From: Humibacillus xanthopallidus | GTDB lineage: Bacteria > Actinomycetota > Actinomycetes > Actinomycetales > Dermatophilaceae | NCBI RefSeq assembly: GCF_006716675.1 | Contig: NZ_VFPM01000002.1 | Coordinates: forward strand, 1,513,622-1,577,621 | DNA length: 64,000 bases | Reading direction: 5' to 3' | In this document: positions 18,426-27,018 of the stretch, one piece after another | How positions within the stretch are numbered: the first letter of the stretch is position 1 | How the letters are laid out: each line of letters starts with the position of its first letter | Notes under the pieces: model-generated | What the model saw: only the letters and a program-made list of their open reading frames with translations | Told to the model about the DNA's origin: nothing | Database searches by the model: none | Translations under genes and position numbers: made by a program

Positions 18426-19804
18426 GCGAACGCCTGTCCGACGCGCTGGGGCGCGACCTCCTCGGACGGGTGCTGACGGCGCAGCGCTCGTGGCGCTCAC
18501 CCGGCGTCAGCGCCGGTGTCGTCCGTGACGGCGAGCTCGTGTGGTCGGCGCACGTCGGGTCGGCGCGGCTGGGTGAGCCCGGCGCGCCTGTCTCGCCGGG
18601 GTCGGCTGCGCCGGCTGACGACGACACGCAGTTCATGATCGGCTCCGTCACCAAGACCTTCACGGCGCTCGCCGTCATGTCGCTGCGTGACGAGGGCCGG
18701 CTCACCCTCGACGACGTGCTGGGCGACTACCTGCCCGGCACGCGGCACGGCAGAGTGCCGCTGCGGCAGATGCTCGCCCACGCCTCCGGCCTCCAGCGCG
18801 AGCCGATCGGCAACATCTGGGAGAGCCTGCAGGCCCCCGATCGCGAGGCCTTCGTGGCCGGCGTCGAGCAGGCCGAGCAGGTGCTGCCCGCGCACCACGC
18901 CTTCCACTACTCCAACCTCGCCTACGGCCTGCTCGGCCAGGTCATCGAACGGGTCACCGGCCAGGACTGGGAGCACGTCGTCCGAGACCGGGTCACGGGG
19001 CCGCTGGGCATGACGCGCACCGGCCTCCTGCCGGCGCACGACCGCGCGGTCGGCTACCAGATCGACCCCTACGCCGGCACCGCCCGCGAGGAGCCCCTCT
19101 TCGAGCTGGGCGCGACCGCTCCGCTCGGTGGGCTGTGGTCGACGGTCGCCGACATGGCTCGCTATGCGGCCTACGTCGCGCGCCCTGACGGCCGCGTCGT
19201 CTCGGCCGAGACGGTCGAGGAGATGTGCCGACCGATCATCATGACCGACGTCGACAGCTGGGGTGGCGCCTACGGGCTCGGCTTCGGCATGGGCCGGCGC
19301 GGCGAGCGTGTCTACGTCGGTCACGGGGGAGCGATGCCCGGCTTCCTCACCGGCCTCCGGGTGCGCCGCCGCGAGGGCGTGGGGGCAGTCGTCTTCGCGA
19401 ACGCGAGCTCGGGGGCGCTCTCGCTCGCCCTCGCCACCGACCTCGTCGAGGCCGTGCTCGACGCCGAGCCCTCGCTGGCGGCTCCGTGGGCGCCAGAGGC
19501 TCCCCGTCCCGAGCTCGAGCACCTGCTCGGGCTCTGGTGGTCGGAGGGCTCGCCCATCACCTTCTTCGTCCGTGACGGCGCGCTGTGGTCGCGCCTCGGC
19601 GAGGATGACCCGCTCTCGGAGACGCGGTATGCCGCCGAGCGCCGTGACGGTCAGGTCGTGGCCGACCGCTTCCGTGCCGTCGAGGGCCGCGAGCGCGGCG
19701 AGCTCCTCGAGGTGGTGCGCGCGCAGGACGGTTCGGTCGACCGGCTCTACTTCGCGACGTATGCCGTGACGCGCGCGCCGCTCGCCTTCGCCGACCTGCT
19801 CTGA
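18422..19804 (+). CDS. Serine hydrolase, class C beta-lactamase/EstB fold
   Basis: 460-residue enzyme of the serine beta-lactamase-like family. Ser75 in SVTKTF (SxxK), Tyr163 in YSNLAYG (YxN) and the HGG triad-like motif (YVGHGGAMPG) are all in place; a C-terminal domain of about 120 residues follows, as in family esterases and peptidases. There is no signal peptide, so a cytoplasmic esterase or peptidase role is more likely than beta-lactam resistance. GTG overlaps the stop of the 71-residue gene by four bases. Confidence 0.88.
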   Translation: MSERLSDALGRDLLGRVLTAQRSWRSPGVSAGVVRDGELVWSAHVGSARLGEPGAPVSPGSAAPADDDTQFMIGSVTKTFTALAVMSLRDEGRLTLDDVLGDYLPGTRHGRVPLRQMLAHASGLQREPIGNIWESLQAPDREAFVAGVEQAEQVLPAHHAFHYSNLAYGLLGQVIERVTGQDWEHVVRDRVTGPLGMTRTGLLPAHDRAVGYQIDPYAGTAREEPLFELGATAPLGGLWSTVADMARYAAYVARPDGRVVSAETVEEMCRPIIMTDVDSWGGAYGLGFGMGRRGERVYVGHGGAMPGFLTGLRVRRREGVGAVVFANASSGALSLALATDLVEAVLDAEPSLAAPWAPEAPRPELEHLLGLWWSEGSPITFFVRDGALWSRLGEDDPLSETRYAAERRDGQVVADRFRAVEGRERGELLEVVRAQDGSVDRLYFATYAVTRAPLAFADLL

Positions 19805-19823
19805 CCGGGGGCCTCAGCCGGGG

Positions 19824-20402
19824 TCAGGACGGGTGGTCGCCGCGTGCGACCTGGGGCTTCGGCATACGGGTGCGGCGCATCTGGAAGGCCCGCATGATGG
19901 CGTACCACGCGTCGCCCTTCTCGGACTGGCCGAACTTCGACTCGATCTTCGTGCGGGTGCGCCGCCACATGAGCAGGGCGTCGATGACCGCGACGATGAT
20001 GAGGCCGTAGACGAGGATGAAGACGGCCATGAGCGCCCAGCTCGCGCGCACGAAGCTGAGCAGCAGCACGATGAGCATGATCGGCAGCATGAACTCGCCG
20101 ATGTTCCAGCGGGCGTCCACCGTGTCGCGGATGAAGCGCCGACGCGGCCCCTTGTCGCGGGCCGGCAGGAACTTCTCGTCGCCGGCGAGCATGCCTGCTC
20201 GCTGCTTGGCCATCTGCTCCCGGCGCACGGCCTTGTCGGTCGAGCGGGCCGCCTTGCGGTCGGTGACGATGAGGGGACGCTTGTTGAGGGCCTCCTGCTC
20301 GCGACGCTTCGGCGTCGGGCGGTTCTTGGCCCCGGGGCGCGCCTGGTCCTGCTCGACTGGCGGGGCGAGCTCTTCGTTGAGGGTCTTCTTGCGTCCGAAC
20401 AC
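19824..20402 (-). CDS. DUF3043 membrane protein
   Basis: 192-residue protein: basic, charged N-terminal half (RPTPKRREQEA, RRRFIRDTVDARWNIGEF), two close membrane segments (about 105-150) and a basic tail (MWRRTRTKIESKFG). This is the layout of the actinobacterial DUF3043 family, function unknown. GTG at 20400-20402 is chosen because TAGAGT lies exactly six bases upstream, a leaderless arrangement, and gives MFGRKK; a GTG six bases earlier (20408) is the alternative. The -10 overlaps the stop codon of the preceding methyltransferase gene. Confidence 0.85.
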   Translation of the reverse strand: MFGRKKTLNEELAPPVEQDQARPGAKNRPTPKRREQEALNKRPLIVTDRKAARSTDKAVRREQMAKQRAGMLAGDEKFLPARDKGPRRRFIRDTVDARWNIGEFMLPIMLIVLLLSFVRASWALMAVFILVYGLIIVAVIDALLMWRRTRTKIESKFGQSEKGDAWYAIMRAFQMRRTRMPKPQVARGDHPS

Positions 20403-20411
20403 GGACACACT

Positions 20412-21158
20412 CTAAGCGCTGGCGGGCGGGTCGCCGGCATCGTGAGCGTGGGTGAGACCGGGGCTGTGACTGGGGCCGTGACTGGAGTAGCCGCCGCCGC
20501 GTGGATCAGGTGGCCCGCGGGTGACCTGCCGGGGGCTGCAGCGGGACGAAGCGGTAGTAGCCGCCGCCGCGTGGATCAGGTGGCCCGCGGGTGACCTGCC
20601 GGGCTGCAGCGGGACGAAGCGGTAGTAGCCGTGCTCGCTCACCCGCGTCGCTCCTGCCTCGAGGACCACGAGCGCCATCCGGCCGGCGACGGGCACGACG
20701 AGCCGCCCGGGGTCGGCGAGCTGGTCGACGAGCGCCTGTGGCAGGCGAGCAGCCTGCGCCGAGACGAGGATGCGGTCCCACGGACCCTCGGCGGGCAGGC
20801 CGAGGACGGCGGGGTCGGCCGCGCGAGCCTGCGCCCACGGCATACCGGCCCGGGCGACGTTCTCGGCGCCCCACCGGGCGAGGTGGGGCTCGATCTCGAC
20901 GCCGACGACGTGGCCGGCCGGGCCGACGAGGTGGCCGAGCAGGGCCGTCGTCCACCCGGACCCCGAGCCGACGTCGAGCACCCGCTGGCCCGGACGGACG
21001 TCGAGCAGGCGGAGCATGTCGGCGACGGTGCGTGGCTGCGAGCACGTGCCGCCGTGCCCGATCGGCAGTGGTCCGTCGACGCCGGCGCGCCGGCGCACCC
21101 CGCGCGGCAGGAAGTCCGCTCGCGGGACCGCCTCGAAGGCGTCGTCGACGGCGTCCAC
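20412..21158 (-). CDS. pcm: Protein-L-isoaspartate O-methyltransferase with aberrant C-terminus
   Basis: SAM-dependent repair methyltransferase. The core is typical: PRADFLPR, the substrate loop PLPIGHGGTCSQPRTVADML, the SAM motif VLDVGSGSGWTTALL and WDRILVSAQAARLP. After HGYYRFVPLQP the family protein should end, but here the frame runs on for about 60 residues through a tandem duplication of 70 and 68 bases (20488-20625) to a stop at 20412. If the first-read copy had five G residues in its G-run like the second, the protein would end PAGHPRAT. Start is uncertain: GTG at 21158 is the best candidate after the upstream stop at 21179. Confidence 0.85.
   Translation of the reverse strand: MDAVDDAFEAVPRADFLPRGVRRRAGVDGPLPIGHGGTCSQPRTVADMLRLLDVRPGQRVLDVGSGSGWTTALLGHLVGPAGHVVGVEIEPHLARWGAENVARAGMPWAQARAADPAVLGLPAEGPWDRILVSAQAARLPQALVDQLADPGRLVVPVAGRMALVVLEAGATRVSEHGYYRFVPLQPGRSPAGHLIHAAAATTASSRCSPRQVTRGPPDPRGGGYSSHGPSHSPGLTHAHDAGDPPASA
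20488..20625. repeat. Tandem duplication of the pcm 3' end (70 + 68 bases)
   Basis: 20488-20557 and 20558-20625 are identical except that a G-run of five in the first is three in the second. The unit covers the codons for YYRFVPLQP and the original stop. The two-base difference shifts the pcm reading frame. The near identity points to a recent event or to an assembly artefact. Confidence 0.95.
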
Positions 21159-21178
21159 CGTGTCAGTGAACCACCGAC

Positions 21179-22033
21179 CTACGACCCCGCGGGCTGCCGC
21201 GGGCGGCGCGCGATGACGTGCAGGAGGGTTCCGAGGGCGCGATACGGGTCGGTGGCGCCCAGGCGCTCCTCGACGTCGAGCAGCTCCGCGAGCTCGGCGC
21301 CTCGCGGGGCGGGCTCGTCGACGGGCACGTCGTCGGACGCCACGCGCACCCCGCCCCACGCCTCGACGTCGAGGCCCGCGTCGGCGCACGCCGACGTCAG
21401 CGACGCCAGGGTGTCGGCGCGAGCGTCGACACCGATCTCGTTGCGGTAGAACGCATCTCGGCCCTCGACTCGCGCAGCGGTGCTCTCGTCGAGCATCCGG
21501 ATGGCTGCGCTCCAGTCGTGTCGGGAGGCAGGTCGCCAGGCCAGTGCGTCACCGTTGCGGGCCAGGACCGACAGCGTCCCGCCGGGGGCCAGTCGCTCGG
21601 CCAGCGACCGGATCGCCGACCGGCTCTCGGGAAGGTACATGAGCACGCCGTGGCAGAGCACGACGTCGAAGGTCGCCGACCGGACGCTGGCTGCCAGGCT
21701 GTCGAGGTCGCCGCCCAGGAGGGTGACCCGGTCGCGCGCGACCTGGTCGAGGTCTGCGGCGCTCCGGTCGAAGGCCGCGCGCATGCCCTCGTCGGGCTCG
21801 ACCGCCGTCACGACGTGCCCGAGGGCAGCGAGCCGCAGGGCCTGGGTGCCCTGGCCCGCCCCGACATCGAGCACGGTCGCGGGCGGCGCGGGCAGGTGCT
21901 GCGCCAGCTGTCGGGCCACGACCTCCTGCCGCACGACGTTGCGCAGGTTGCCGAGCCGGCGCAGCCAGGCGTCCTGTCCGGCGAGGAAGGAGTTGGCGGC
22001 GACGACCCCGAAACTACCCGCGGCCCCTGACAC
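21179..22033 (-). CDS. Class I SAM-dependent methyltransferase
   Basis: 284-residue protein with motif I TVLDVGAGQGTQALRLA, motif II acidic VTAVEPDEGM, and the later VLCHGVLMYLPES and PGGTLSVLARN. The order NLRNVVRQEVVARQL before motif I and the VLCHGVLMYL block resemble CmoM-type tRNA wobble-uridine methyltransferases, but a small-molecule methyltransferase cannot be excluded. GTG start at 22031-22033 has no clear ribosome site; a GGCATAC word lies just upstream. It precedes pcm on the same strand by about 20 bases. Confidence 0.8.
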   Translation of the reverse strand: MSGAAGSFGVVAANSFLAGQDAWLRRLGNLRNVVRQEVVARQLAQHLPAPPATVLDVGAGQGTQALRLAALGHVVTAVEPDEGMRAAFDRSAADLDQVARDRVTLLGGDLDSLAASVRSATFDVVLCHGVLMYLPESRSAIRSLAERLAPGGTLSVLARNGDALAWRPASRHDWSAAIRMLDESTAARVEGRDAFYRNEIGVDARADTLASLTSACADAGLDVEAWGGVRVASDDVPVDEPAPRGAELAELLDVEERLGATDPYRALGTLLHVIARRPRQPAGS

Positions 22034-22092
22034 GAGGCAGACGGCATACGGGCTCCTCGTCGGTGCCCGCCGGCCTCGGTAGGGTCACCGGT

Positions 22093-23469
22093 GTGACCGA
22101 CGCAGCCCGCACCCCAGCCCTCACGCCCGACGAGATCGAGGCCATCCGCGCCCGCGTGGCCGAGCTCATGCCGCAGGTGCGGGCCGACCTCGAGGCACTC
22201 GTGCGCATCCCCAGCGTCTCGGCGAGCAGCTTCGACCAGTCACAGGTCGCCCGCAGCGCCGATGCCGTCGCCGAGCTGCTGCGTGCCGAGGGGCTCGAGG
22301 TCGAGGTCGTCACCGAAGGCGGACGGCCGGCGGTCATCGGGCACGTCGACGGACCCGAGGGCGCGCCGACGGTCACCCTCTATGCCCACCACGACGTGCA
22401 GCCGCCCGGTGACGAGGCCGACTGGCACACCGCGCCCTTCGAGCCGACGGAGCGCGACGGGCGCCTCTACGGCCGCGGTGCGGCCGACGACAAGGCCGGG
22501 GTGATGGCCCACATCGCGGCGCTGCGCGCGCACTCGGGCAACCTCCCGGTCGGTCTGACGATCTTCGTCGAGGGCGAGGAGGAGTCGGGCTCCCCGTCGC
22601 TCGAGACGATCCTCGAGCGCCACGGCGACCGGCTCGCTGCCGACGCCATCGTCATCGCCGACTCGACCAACTGGGCCGTCGGCGCGCCGGCGCTGACGAC
22701 GACCCTTCGCGGCGGCCTGCGGGCCGTCGTCACGGTGCGCACCCTCGACCACTCCGTGCACTCGGGCATGTACGGCGGCGCCGCCGTCGACGCGGTCACG
22801 GCGCTCGTGCGGTTGCTCGCGAGCCTGCACGACGACGACGGGTCGGTCGCCGTCGCCGGGCTCGACGTGGGCGAGGCAGCCGACCTCGACTACGACGAGG
22901 CACGCTTCCGCGAGGAGAGCGGACTGCTCGACGGTGTCGAGCTCATCGGCACCGGCTCGATCCTGTCGCGGCTCTGGACCAAGCCGTCGATCACGACGAT
23001 CGGCATCGACGCCACGTCCATCGACAAGGCGTCTAACACGCTCGCCGCCTCGGCCGCTGCGAAGATCTCCGTGCGCCTCGCGCCGACGCAGGACCCCGCG
23101 GCGGCGTTCGAGCTGGTCAAGGCGCACCTCGAGAGCCACGCCCCGTGGGGCGCCGAGGTCGAGGTGGCGTTGGAGGAGAGCGGTCCCGGCTTCGCAGCCC
23201 AGGCCGACGGGCCGCTCTACGACGAGGCGCGGGCCTCCTTCGCCGACGCCTGGGGCGTCGACCCCGTCGACATCGGCGTCGGCGGGTCGATCCCGTTCAT
23301 CGCGAGCTTCGTCGAGCGCTTCCCGGATGCGGCGATCATCGTCACCGGCGTCGAGGACCCCGACACCCGCGCGCACGGGGCCAACGAGTCGCTGCACCTC
23401 GGCGAGTTCGAGAACGTGTGCGTCGCCGAGGCAGTCTTCCTCGCCCGAGTGGGGGCGCTGCACGGCTGA
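22093..23469 (+). CDS. M20 family dipeptidase
   Basis: Zinc metallopeptidase of 458 residues. Metal and catalytic residues lie in YAHHDVQPPGD, GRGAADDKAGVMAH and EGEEESGSPS; a dimerisation domain follows, with HSGMYGGAAVDAV. It likely cleaves dipeptides in the cytoplasm. GTG at 22093 is chosen because TAGGGT (22080-22085) lies seven bases upstream, so translation is probably leaderless. It is divergent from the methyltransferase gene. Confidence 0.92.
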   Translation: MTDAARTPALTPDEIEAIRARVAELMPQVRADLEALVRIPSVSASSFDQSQVARSADAVAELLRAEGLEVEVVTEGGRPAVIGHVDGPEGAPTVTLYAHHDVQPPGDEADWHTAPFEPTERDGRLYGRGAADDKAGVMAHIAALRAHSGNLPVGLTIFVEGEEESGSPSLETILERHGDRLAADAIVIADSTNWAVGAPALTTTLRGGLRAVVTVRTLDHSVHSGMYGGAAVDAVTALVRLLASLHDDDGSVAVAGLDVGEAADLDYDEARFREESGLLDGVELIGTGSILSRLWTKPSITTIGIDATSIDKASNTLAASAAAKISVRLAPTQDPAAAFELVKAHLESHAPWGAEVEVALEESGPGFAAQADGPLYDEARASFADAWGVDPVDIGVGGSIPFIASFVERFPDAAIIVTGVEDPDTRAHGANESLHLGEFENVCVAEAVFLARVGALHG

Positions 23470-23470
23470 C

Positions 23471-23573
23471 GGCCGCGTTGCATGCTTGGTGGCCGCGTTG
23501 CACGCCTGATGGCCGCCGGGCTCAGGACGGCGGGCTCAGGACGGCGGGCTCAGGACGGCGGGCTCAGGACGGC
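23471..23573. repeat. Minisatellite: 20-base unit twice and 14-base unit four times
   Basis: 23471-23510 holds two copies of GGCCGCGTTGCAYGCYTGRT; 23518-23573 holds four perfect copies of GGGCTCAGGACGGC. They fill the gap between the convergent dipeptidase and phosphoesterase genes, and the phosphoesterase stop (23564-23566) lies inside the fourth unit, so copy-number change there would alter its last residues. Confidence 0.95.
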
Positions 23574-24397
23574 GGCGGGAAGGCCGATCCGCGGTAGACC
23601 TGCTCACGCAGCTCGAGGGCGTAGGCCTCGACGTCGGGCATGCCGAGCTCGCGGGCGACCGCGATCTCGGCCTCGACGTCGTAGGGCACCCGCACGAAGG
23701 TGATCGACGGCCCGGCCCTGCCTCCCGGCGCCGCCACAGCGGGCCCGCTTTCGGGCCCGCTGCCCGGGAAGCTGCCCGGGAAGGTGCCCGGGAAGCTGTC
23801 CGGCCCGGTGTCCGGGTCGCCCTCGAGGATGACGTACGGCGCTCCCGGTGCGTCGAGCGGGTTGCCGACCGACCCGGCGTTGAAGAGGGTCAGGCCGAGG
23901 TCGACCTCGAGGTAGGTGCCGTGGATGTCGCCGTATCCGACGACTGTCGGCGTCGGACCGTCGCCGGTGAAGTCGGTGTTGGTGAACATCCCCCGGAACT
24001 CCTCCGGCGTGTGGTCATAGTTGACGCGGTGGAACTCGTGCACCTGCGAGGCGTGGAAGAAGCGGACGTGCTGACCGCTCATGACGAGGTCATGGGTGTT
24101 CGGCAGGGCGAGCAGCCAGGCCCGGTCGTCGGGGCTGAGCTCGTCGTGGGTCCACTGCGCGGCCGGCCAGAGCTGGGTCTCGTCGCGCGCGATGAAGGTG
24201 TCCCAGTTGCCGCGCACCGTGACCTCGCAGTGCGCCCGGGTGAGGGCGATCGCCTCTGAGCCGCGCGGCCCCTTGCCGACGACGTCGCCGAGGTTGATGA
24301 TGCGCCTGATCCCGCGCGCCTCGATGTCGGCCAGCACTGCCTCGAACGCGGTCGTGTTGCCGTGCACGTCGGAGACGACGGCGATGCGGCCGGGCAT
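23564..24397 (-). CDS. Metallophosphoesterase (calcineurin-like)
   Basis: 277-residue protein with the metal-binding set DVHGN, GDVVGKGP, RGNWD, the His in YGDIHGTYLEV and NAGSVGNP. It belongs to the YfcE/DUF2437-like single-domain phosphodiesterases; the substrate is unknown. An odd insertion of about 30 residues (near 205-235) is made of FPGxFPG repeats and Gly/Ser/Pro, between the core and the last 45 residues. The start ATG is eight bases downstream of the nadA stop, so it is probably translated from the nadA message. Confidence 0.87.
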   Translation of the reverse strand: MPGRIAVVSDVHGNTTAFEAVLADIEARGIRRIINLGDVVGKGPRGSEAIALTRAHCEVTVRGNWDTFIARDETQLWPAAQWTHDELSPDDRAWLLALPNTHDLVMSGQHVRFFHASQVHEFHRVNYDHTPEEFRGMFTNTDFTGDGPTPTVVGYGDIHGTYLEVDLGLTLFNAGSVGNPLDAPGAPYVILEGDPDTGPDSFPGTFPGSFPGSGPESGPAVAAPGGRAGPSITFVRVPYDVEAEIAVARELGMPDVEAYALELREQVYRGSAFPPPS

Positions 24398-24405
24398 CGA
24401 GGCAG

Positions 24406-25608
24406 TCAGTCCTTGTGGGTCGTGCCGGGCAGGGCGAGCATCCGGTCGAGCGCGGCCCGCGCCTCCGCGGCCACCGTCGGGTCGACGCGGATCGGGTTGA
24501 CGACGCGCCCGTCGACGAGCGACTCGAGCGCCCACACGAGGTGGGGCAGGTCGATGCGGTTCATCGTCGAGCAGTAGCAGACGTTCTTCTCGAGGAAGGC
24601 GATGCGCTGCTCGGGGAACTGCGTCGCGAGGCGGCGCACGAGGTTGAGCTCGGTGCCGACGACCCAGGAGGTGCCGGCCGGCGCCGCGGCGATGGTCTGG
24701 ATGATCTTCTCGGTCGAGCCGACCTCGTCGGCGAGCTCGACGACCTCGTACTGGCATTCGGGGTGGACGATGACCTTGACGCCCGGGATCTCACGTCGGG
24801 CGGTCTCCACCGCGTCGACCGAGAAGCGGCCGTGCACCGAGCAGTGCCCTCGCCACAGGATCATCCGGGCGCGACCGAGCTGCTCGCCGGTGAGGCCGCC
24901 GTTGGGGCGGTGGGGGTCCCACACGACGCAGTCGTCGAGCGAGAGTCCGAGCTCGCGCACCGCGGTGTTGCGCCCGAGGTGCTGGTCGGGCAGGAAGAGC
25001 ACCTTGCCGGTGCCGTCGACGCCGCCGACCTGCTCGAACGCCCAGTCGAGGGCGGTGCGGGCGTTGGAGCTCGTGCAGATCGTGCCCCCGTGGCGGCCGG
25101 TGAAGGCCTTGATCGCGGCCGAGGAGTTCATGTAGGTGACGGGGATCGTCTGCTCGGCGACCCCGGCGGCGCTCAGCTGCTCCCAGCAGTCCTCGACCTG
25201 CGCGATGGCGGCCATGTCGGCCATGGAGCACCCGGCGGCGAGGTCGGGCAGGATCACGGTCTGCTCGTCGCTCGTCAGGATGTCGGCGGACTCGGCCATG
25301 AAGTGCACGCCGCAGAAGACGATGTAGGGCGCGTCGGGACGGGCCGCCGCGTCACGCGCGAGCTTGAAGGAGTCGCCGGTGACGTCGGCGAACTCGATGA
25401 CCTCGTCGCGCTGGTAGTGGTGGCCGAGCACGAAGACCCGGTCGCCGAGCGCGGCCTTGGCGGCACGGGCTCGCGCCACGAGGTCCGGGTCGGACGGTGA
25501 CGGCAGCTCGCCGGGGCACTCGACACCGCGCTCCGTGTGCAGGTCGGTGCCCTGCCCGAGCACGAGCAGGGGCAGCGGGGCCGGTGCCGAGGCGGTGTCG
25601 GTGCTCAT
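24406..25608 (-). CDS. nadA: Quinolinate synthase
   Basis: 400-residue [4Fe-4S] enzyme that condenses iminoaspartate with dihydroxyacetone phosphate in NAD synthesis. The three cluster cysteines are expected in VFCGVHFMAESAD, HPECQYEV and VCYCSTMNR; LGHHYQRDE and MNSSAAIKAF are also diagnostic. nadB and nadC are not adjacent. TACGAT six bases before the ATG gives a leaderless promoter, and this hexamer is part of a GGCATAC word. A long perfect hairpin (25644-25689) lies upstream between nadA and the divergent glycerate kinase gene. Confidence 0.95.
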   Translation of the reverse strand: MSTDTASAPAPLPLLVLGQGTDLHTERGVECPGELPSPSDPDLVARARAAKAALGDRVFVLGHHYQRDEVIEFADVTGDSFKLARDAAARPDAPYIVFCGVHFMAESADILTSDEQTVILPDLAAGCSMADMAAIAQVEDCWEQLSAAGVAEQTIPVTYMNSSAAIKAFTGRHGGTICTSSNARTALDWAFEQVGGVDGTGKVLFLPDQHLGRNTAVRELGLSLDDCVVWDPHRPNGGLTGEQLGRARMILWRGHCSVHGRFSVDAVETARREIPGVKVIVHPECQYEVVELADEVGSTEKIIQTIAAAPAGTSWVVGTELNLVRRLATQFPEQRIAFLEKNVCYCSTMNRIDLPHLVWALESLVDGRVVNPIRVDPTVAAEARAALDRMLALPGTTHKD

Positions 25609-25643
25609 CCTCAGATCGTATGCCGTCCGGCCCCCACCCCCGA

Positions 25644-25689
25644 TTCGAGGTGATCCCGGGAGCAGGGTCCCCTGCGGGATCACCTCGAA
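25644..25689. repeat. 15-bp perfect inverted repeat between divergent genes
   Basis: Arms TTCGAGGTGATCCCG (25644-25658) and its exact complement (25675-25689), with a smaller inner stem CAGGG/CCCTG. It lies between the nadA start and the glycerate kinase start, where a terminator is not needed. It may be an operator for one or both genes or an interspersed palindromic repeat. Confidence 0.85.
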
Positions 25690-25723
25690 CCGCCGGGGCG
25701 TCCGGGATGGGAGGATGCGGCTC

Positions 25724-26890
25724 GTGCACGTCGTCATCGCCCCGGACTGCTACACGGGATCGCTCACCGCCGGACAGGCCGCCGACGCGATCGCCGAGGG
25801 CTGGGCCCGCACGGCGCCGCACGACGTCCTCTCTCGCATCCCCCTCTCCGACGGCGGCCCCGGCTTCGTCGACGTGCTCTCCGCCAACCTGCGCGGCGAG
25901 GTGCGAGCCGTCGTGACGACCGACCCGCTCGGACGGGAGGTGCCCGCGACCTTCCTGCTCGTCGACGACGAGGGCGGCCCCACGGCATACCTCGAGTCGG
26001 CGCAGGCGGCGGGGCTGCACCTGCTCGCCCCCGAGGAGCGCGACCCCACCCGCACGACGACGCTCGGCGTCGGCACGCTGCTCCTCGCCGCGCTCGACGC
26101 CGGCGCGAGGCGCGTCGTCATCGGGCTCGGCGGCTCGGGGACCAACGACGCCGGAGCCGGACTGCTCGCGGCGCTCGGCGTCGGACCGGTCGACCGACTG
26201 GGCCTCGGCGGCCTCGCGCTCGCCGAGGTCGCGGAGCGAGACGTCGAGGGCCTCGACGCCGCCCGGGGGCGCCTGCGCGGCACCGACCTCGTCGTCGCGA
26301 GCGACGTCGACTCGCCGTTGCTCGGGCTCAAGGGAGCGAGCGCCGTCTTCGGGCCGCAGAAGGGTGCCTCGGAGGAGGACGCCCAGCGCCTCGAGAACGC
26401 CCTGGGCCACTTCGCGAGCATCATCGCGCGGGTCAGGCCGCCAGCCAAGGACCTGCTGACGGGCACCCTCATCAGGCCGGAGCGCCAGCCGGGGGCCGGA
26501 GCCGCGGGTGGGCTCGGCTACGCGTTGCACCTGCTCGGCGCGCGTCAGGTCTCCGGCGTCGGGGCGGTGCTCGACGCGGTCGGCTTCGGCCACGTGCTCG
26601 CGACCGCCGACCTCGTCGTCACGGGGGAGGGCCGCTTCGACTGGCAGTCGCTTCAGGGAAAGGTCGTCGTCGGCGTCGCCGAGGCGGCCGCACGGCTCGG
26701 CATCCCCGCCATCGCCATCCCCGGCCAGTCGCTCGTCGGTCGCCGGGAGGCGATGGCCGCCGGGCTCTCCGGCGTGTATGCCGTCGCCGAACGCCCGCAG
26801 CAGGTGGCTGACGCGCTCGCCGACCCCGTGGGCACCCTCGCGGCCCGGGCCGCCCGGGTGGCCCGCACGTGGTCACCCCGCCCCGCCTGA
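25724..26890 (+). CDS. Glycerate kinase (type II family)
   Basis: 388-residue kinase that phosphorylates glycerate. Typical segments: HVVIAPDCYTGSLTAGQAADA at the N-terminus (first 20 quoted in part), PLSDGGPGFVDVL, GLGGSGTNDAGAGLL, GAAGGLGYALHLLGA and VVTGEGRFDWQSL. GTG at 25724 has GGGAGG nine bases upstream; ATG at 25715 is in frame and equally possible. It corresponds in position to Rv2205c beside the HesB-type gene. Confidence 0.9.
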   Translation: MHVVIAPDCYTGSLTAGQAADAIAEGWARTAPHDVLSRIPLSDGGPGFVDVLSANLRGEVRAVVTTDPLGREVPATFLLVDDEGGPTAYLESAQAAGLHLLAPEERDPTRTTTLGVGTLLLAALDAGARRVVIGLGGSGTNDAGAGLLAALGVGPVDRLGLGGLALAEVAERDVEGLDAARGRLRGTDLVVASDVDSPLLGLKGASAVFGPQKGASEEDAQRLENALGHFASIIARVRPPAKDLLTGTLIRPERQPGAGAAGGLGYALHLLGARQVSGVGAVLDAVGFGHVLATADLVVTGEGRFDWQSLQGKVVVGVAEAAARLGIPAIAIPGQSLVGRREAMAAGLSGVYAVAERPQQVADALADPVGTLAARAARVARTWSPRPA

Positions 26891-27018
26891 GCACGCCCAC
26901 GTGGTGGTGATGCACCGATCTGTCGGGCTGCGTCGTATCCTGAACGAGCCGGGAACACTTCCGGTAGTGCGTGGGTTGTCACTCCTGACCCACGCTCCAC
27001 GACGTGAAGGACCAACAC

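Noticed and set aside
18422..19804. Beta-lactam resistance enzyme
   Set aside because: Only the general serine hydrolase fold is seen; there is no signal peptide and the extra C-terminal domain fits esterase/peptidase members.
20488..20625. Possible insertion-sequence ends or attachment site
   Set aside because: Direct duplication without transposase, inverted ends or target-site pattern; it duplicates part of pcm.
23471..23573. Possible CRISPR array
   Set aside because: Units are contiguous without spacers and only 14 or 20 bases long; this is a minisatellite.
25644..25689. Hairpin as a transcription terminator
   Set aside because: It lies upstream of two divergent genes and has no T-run; no transcript is expected to end there.
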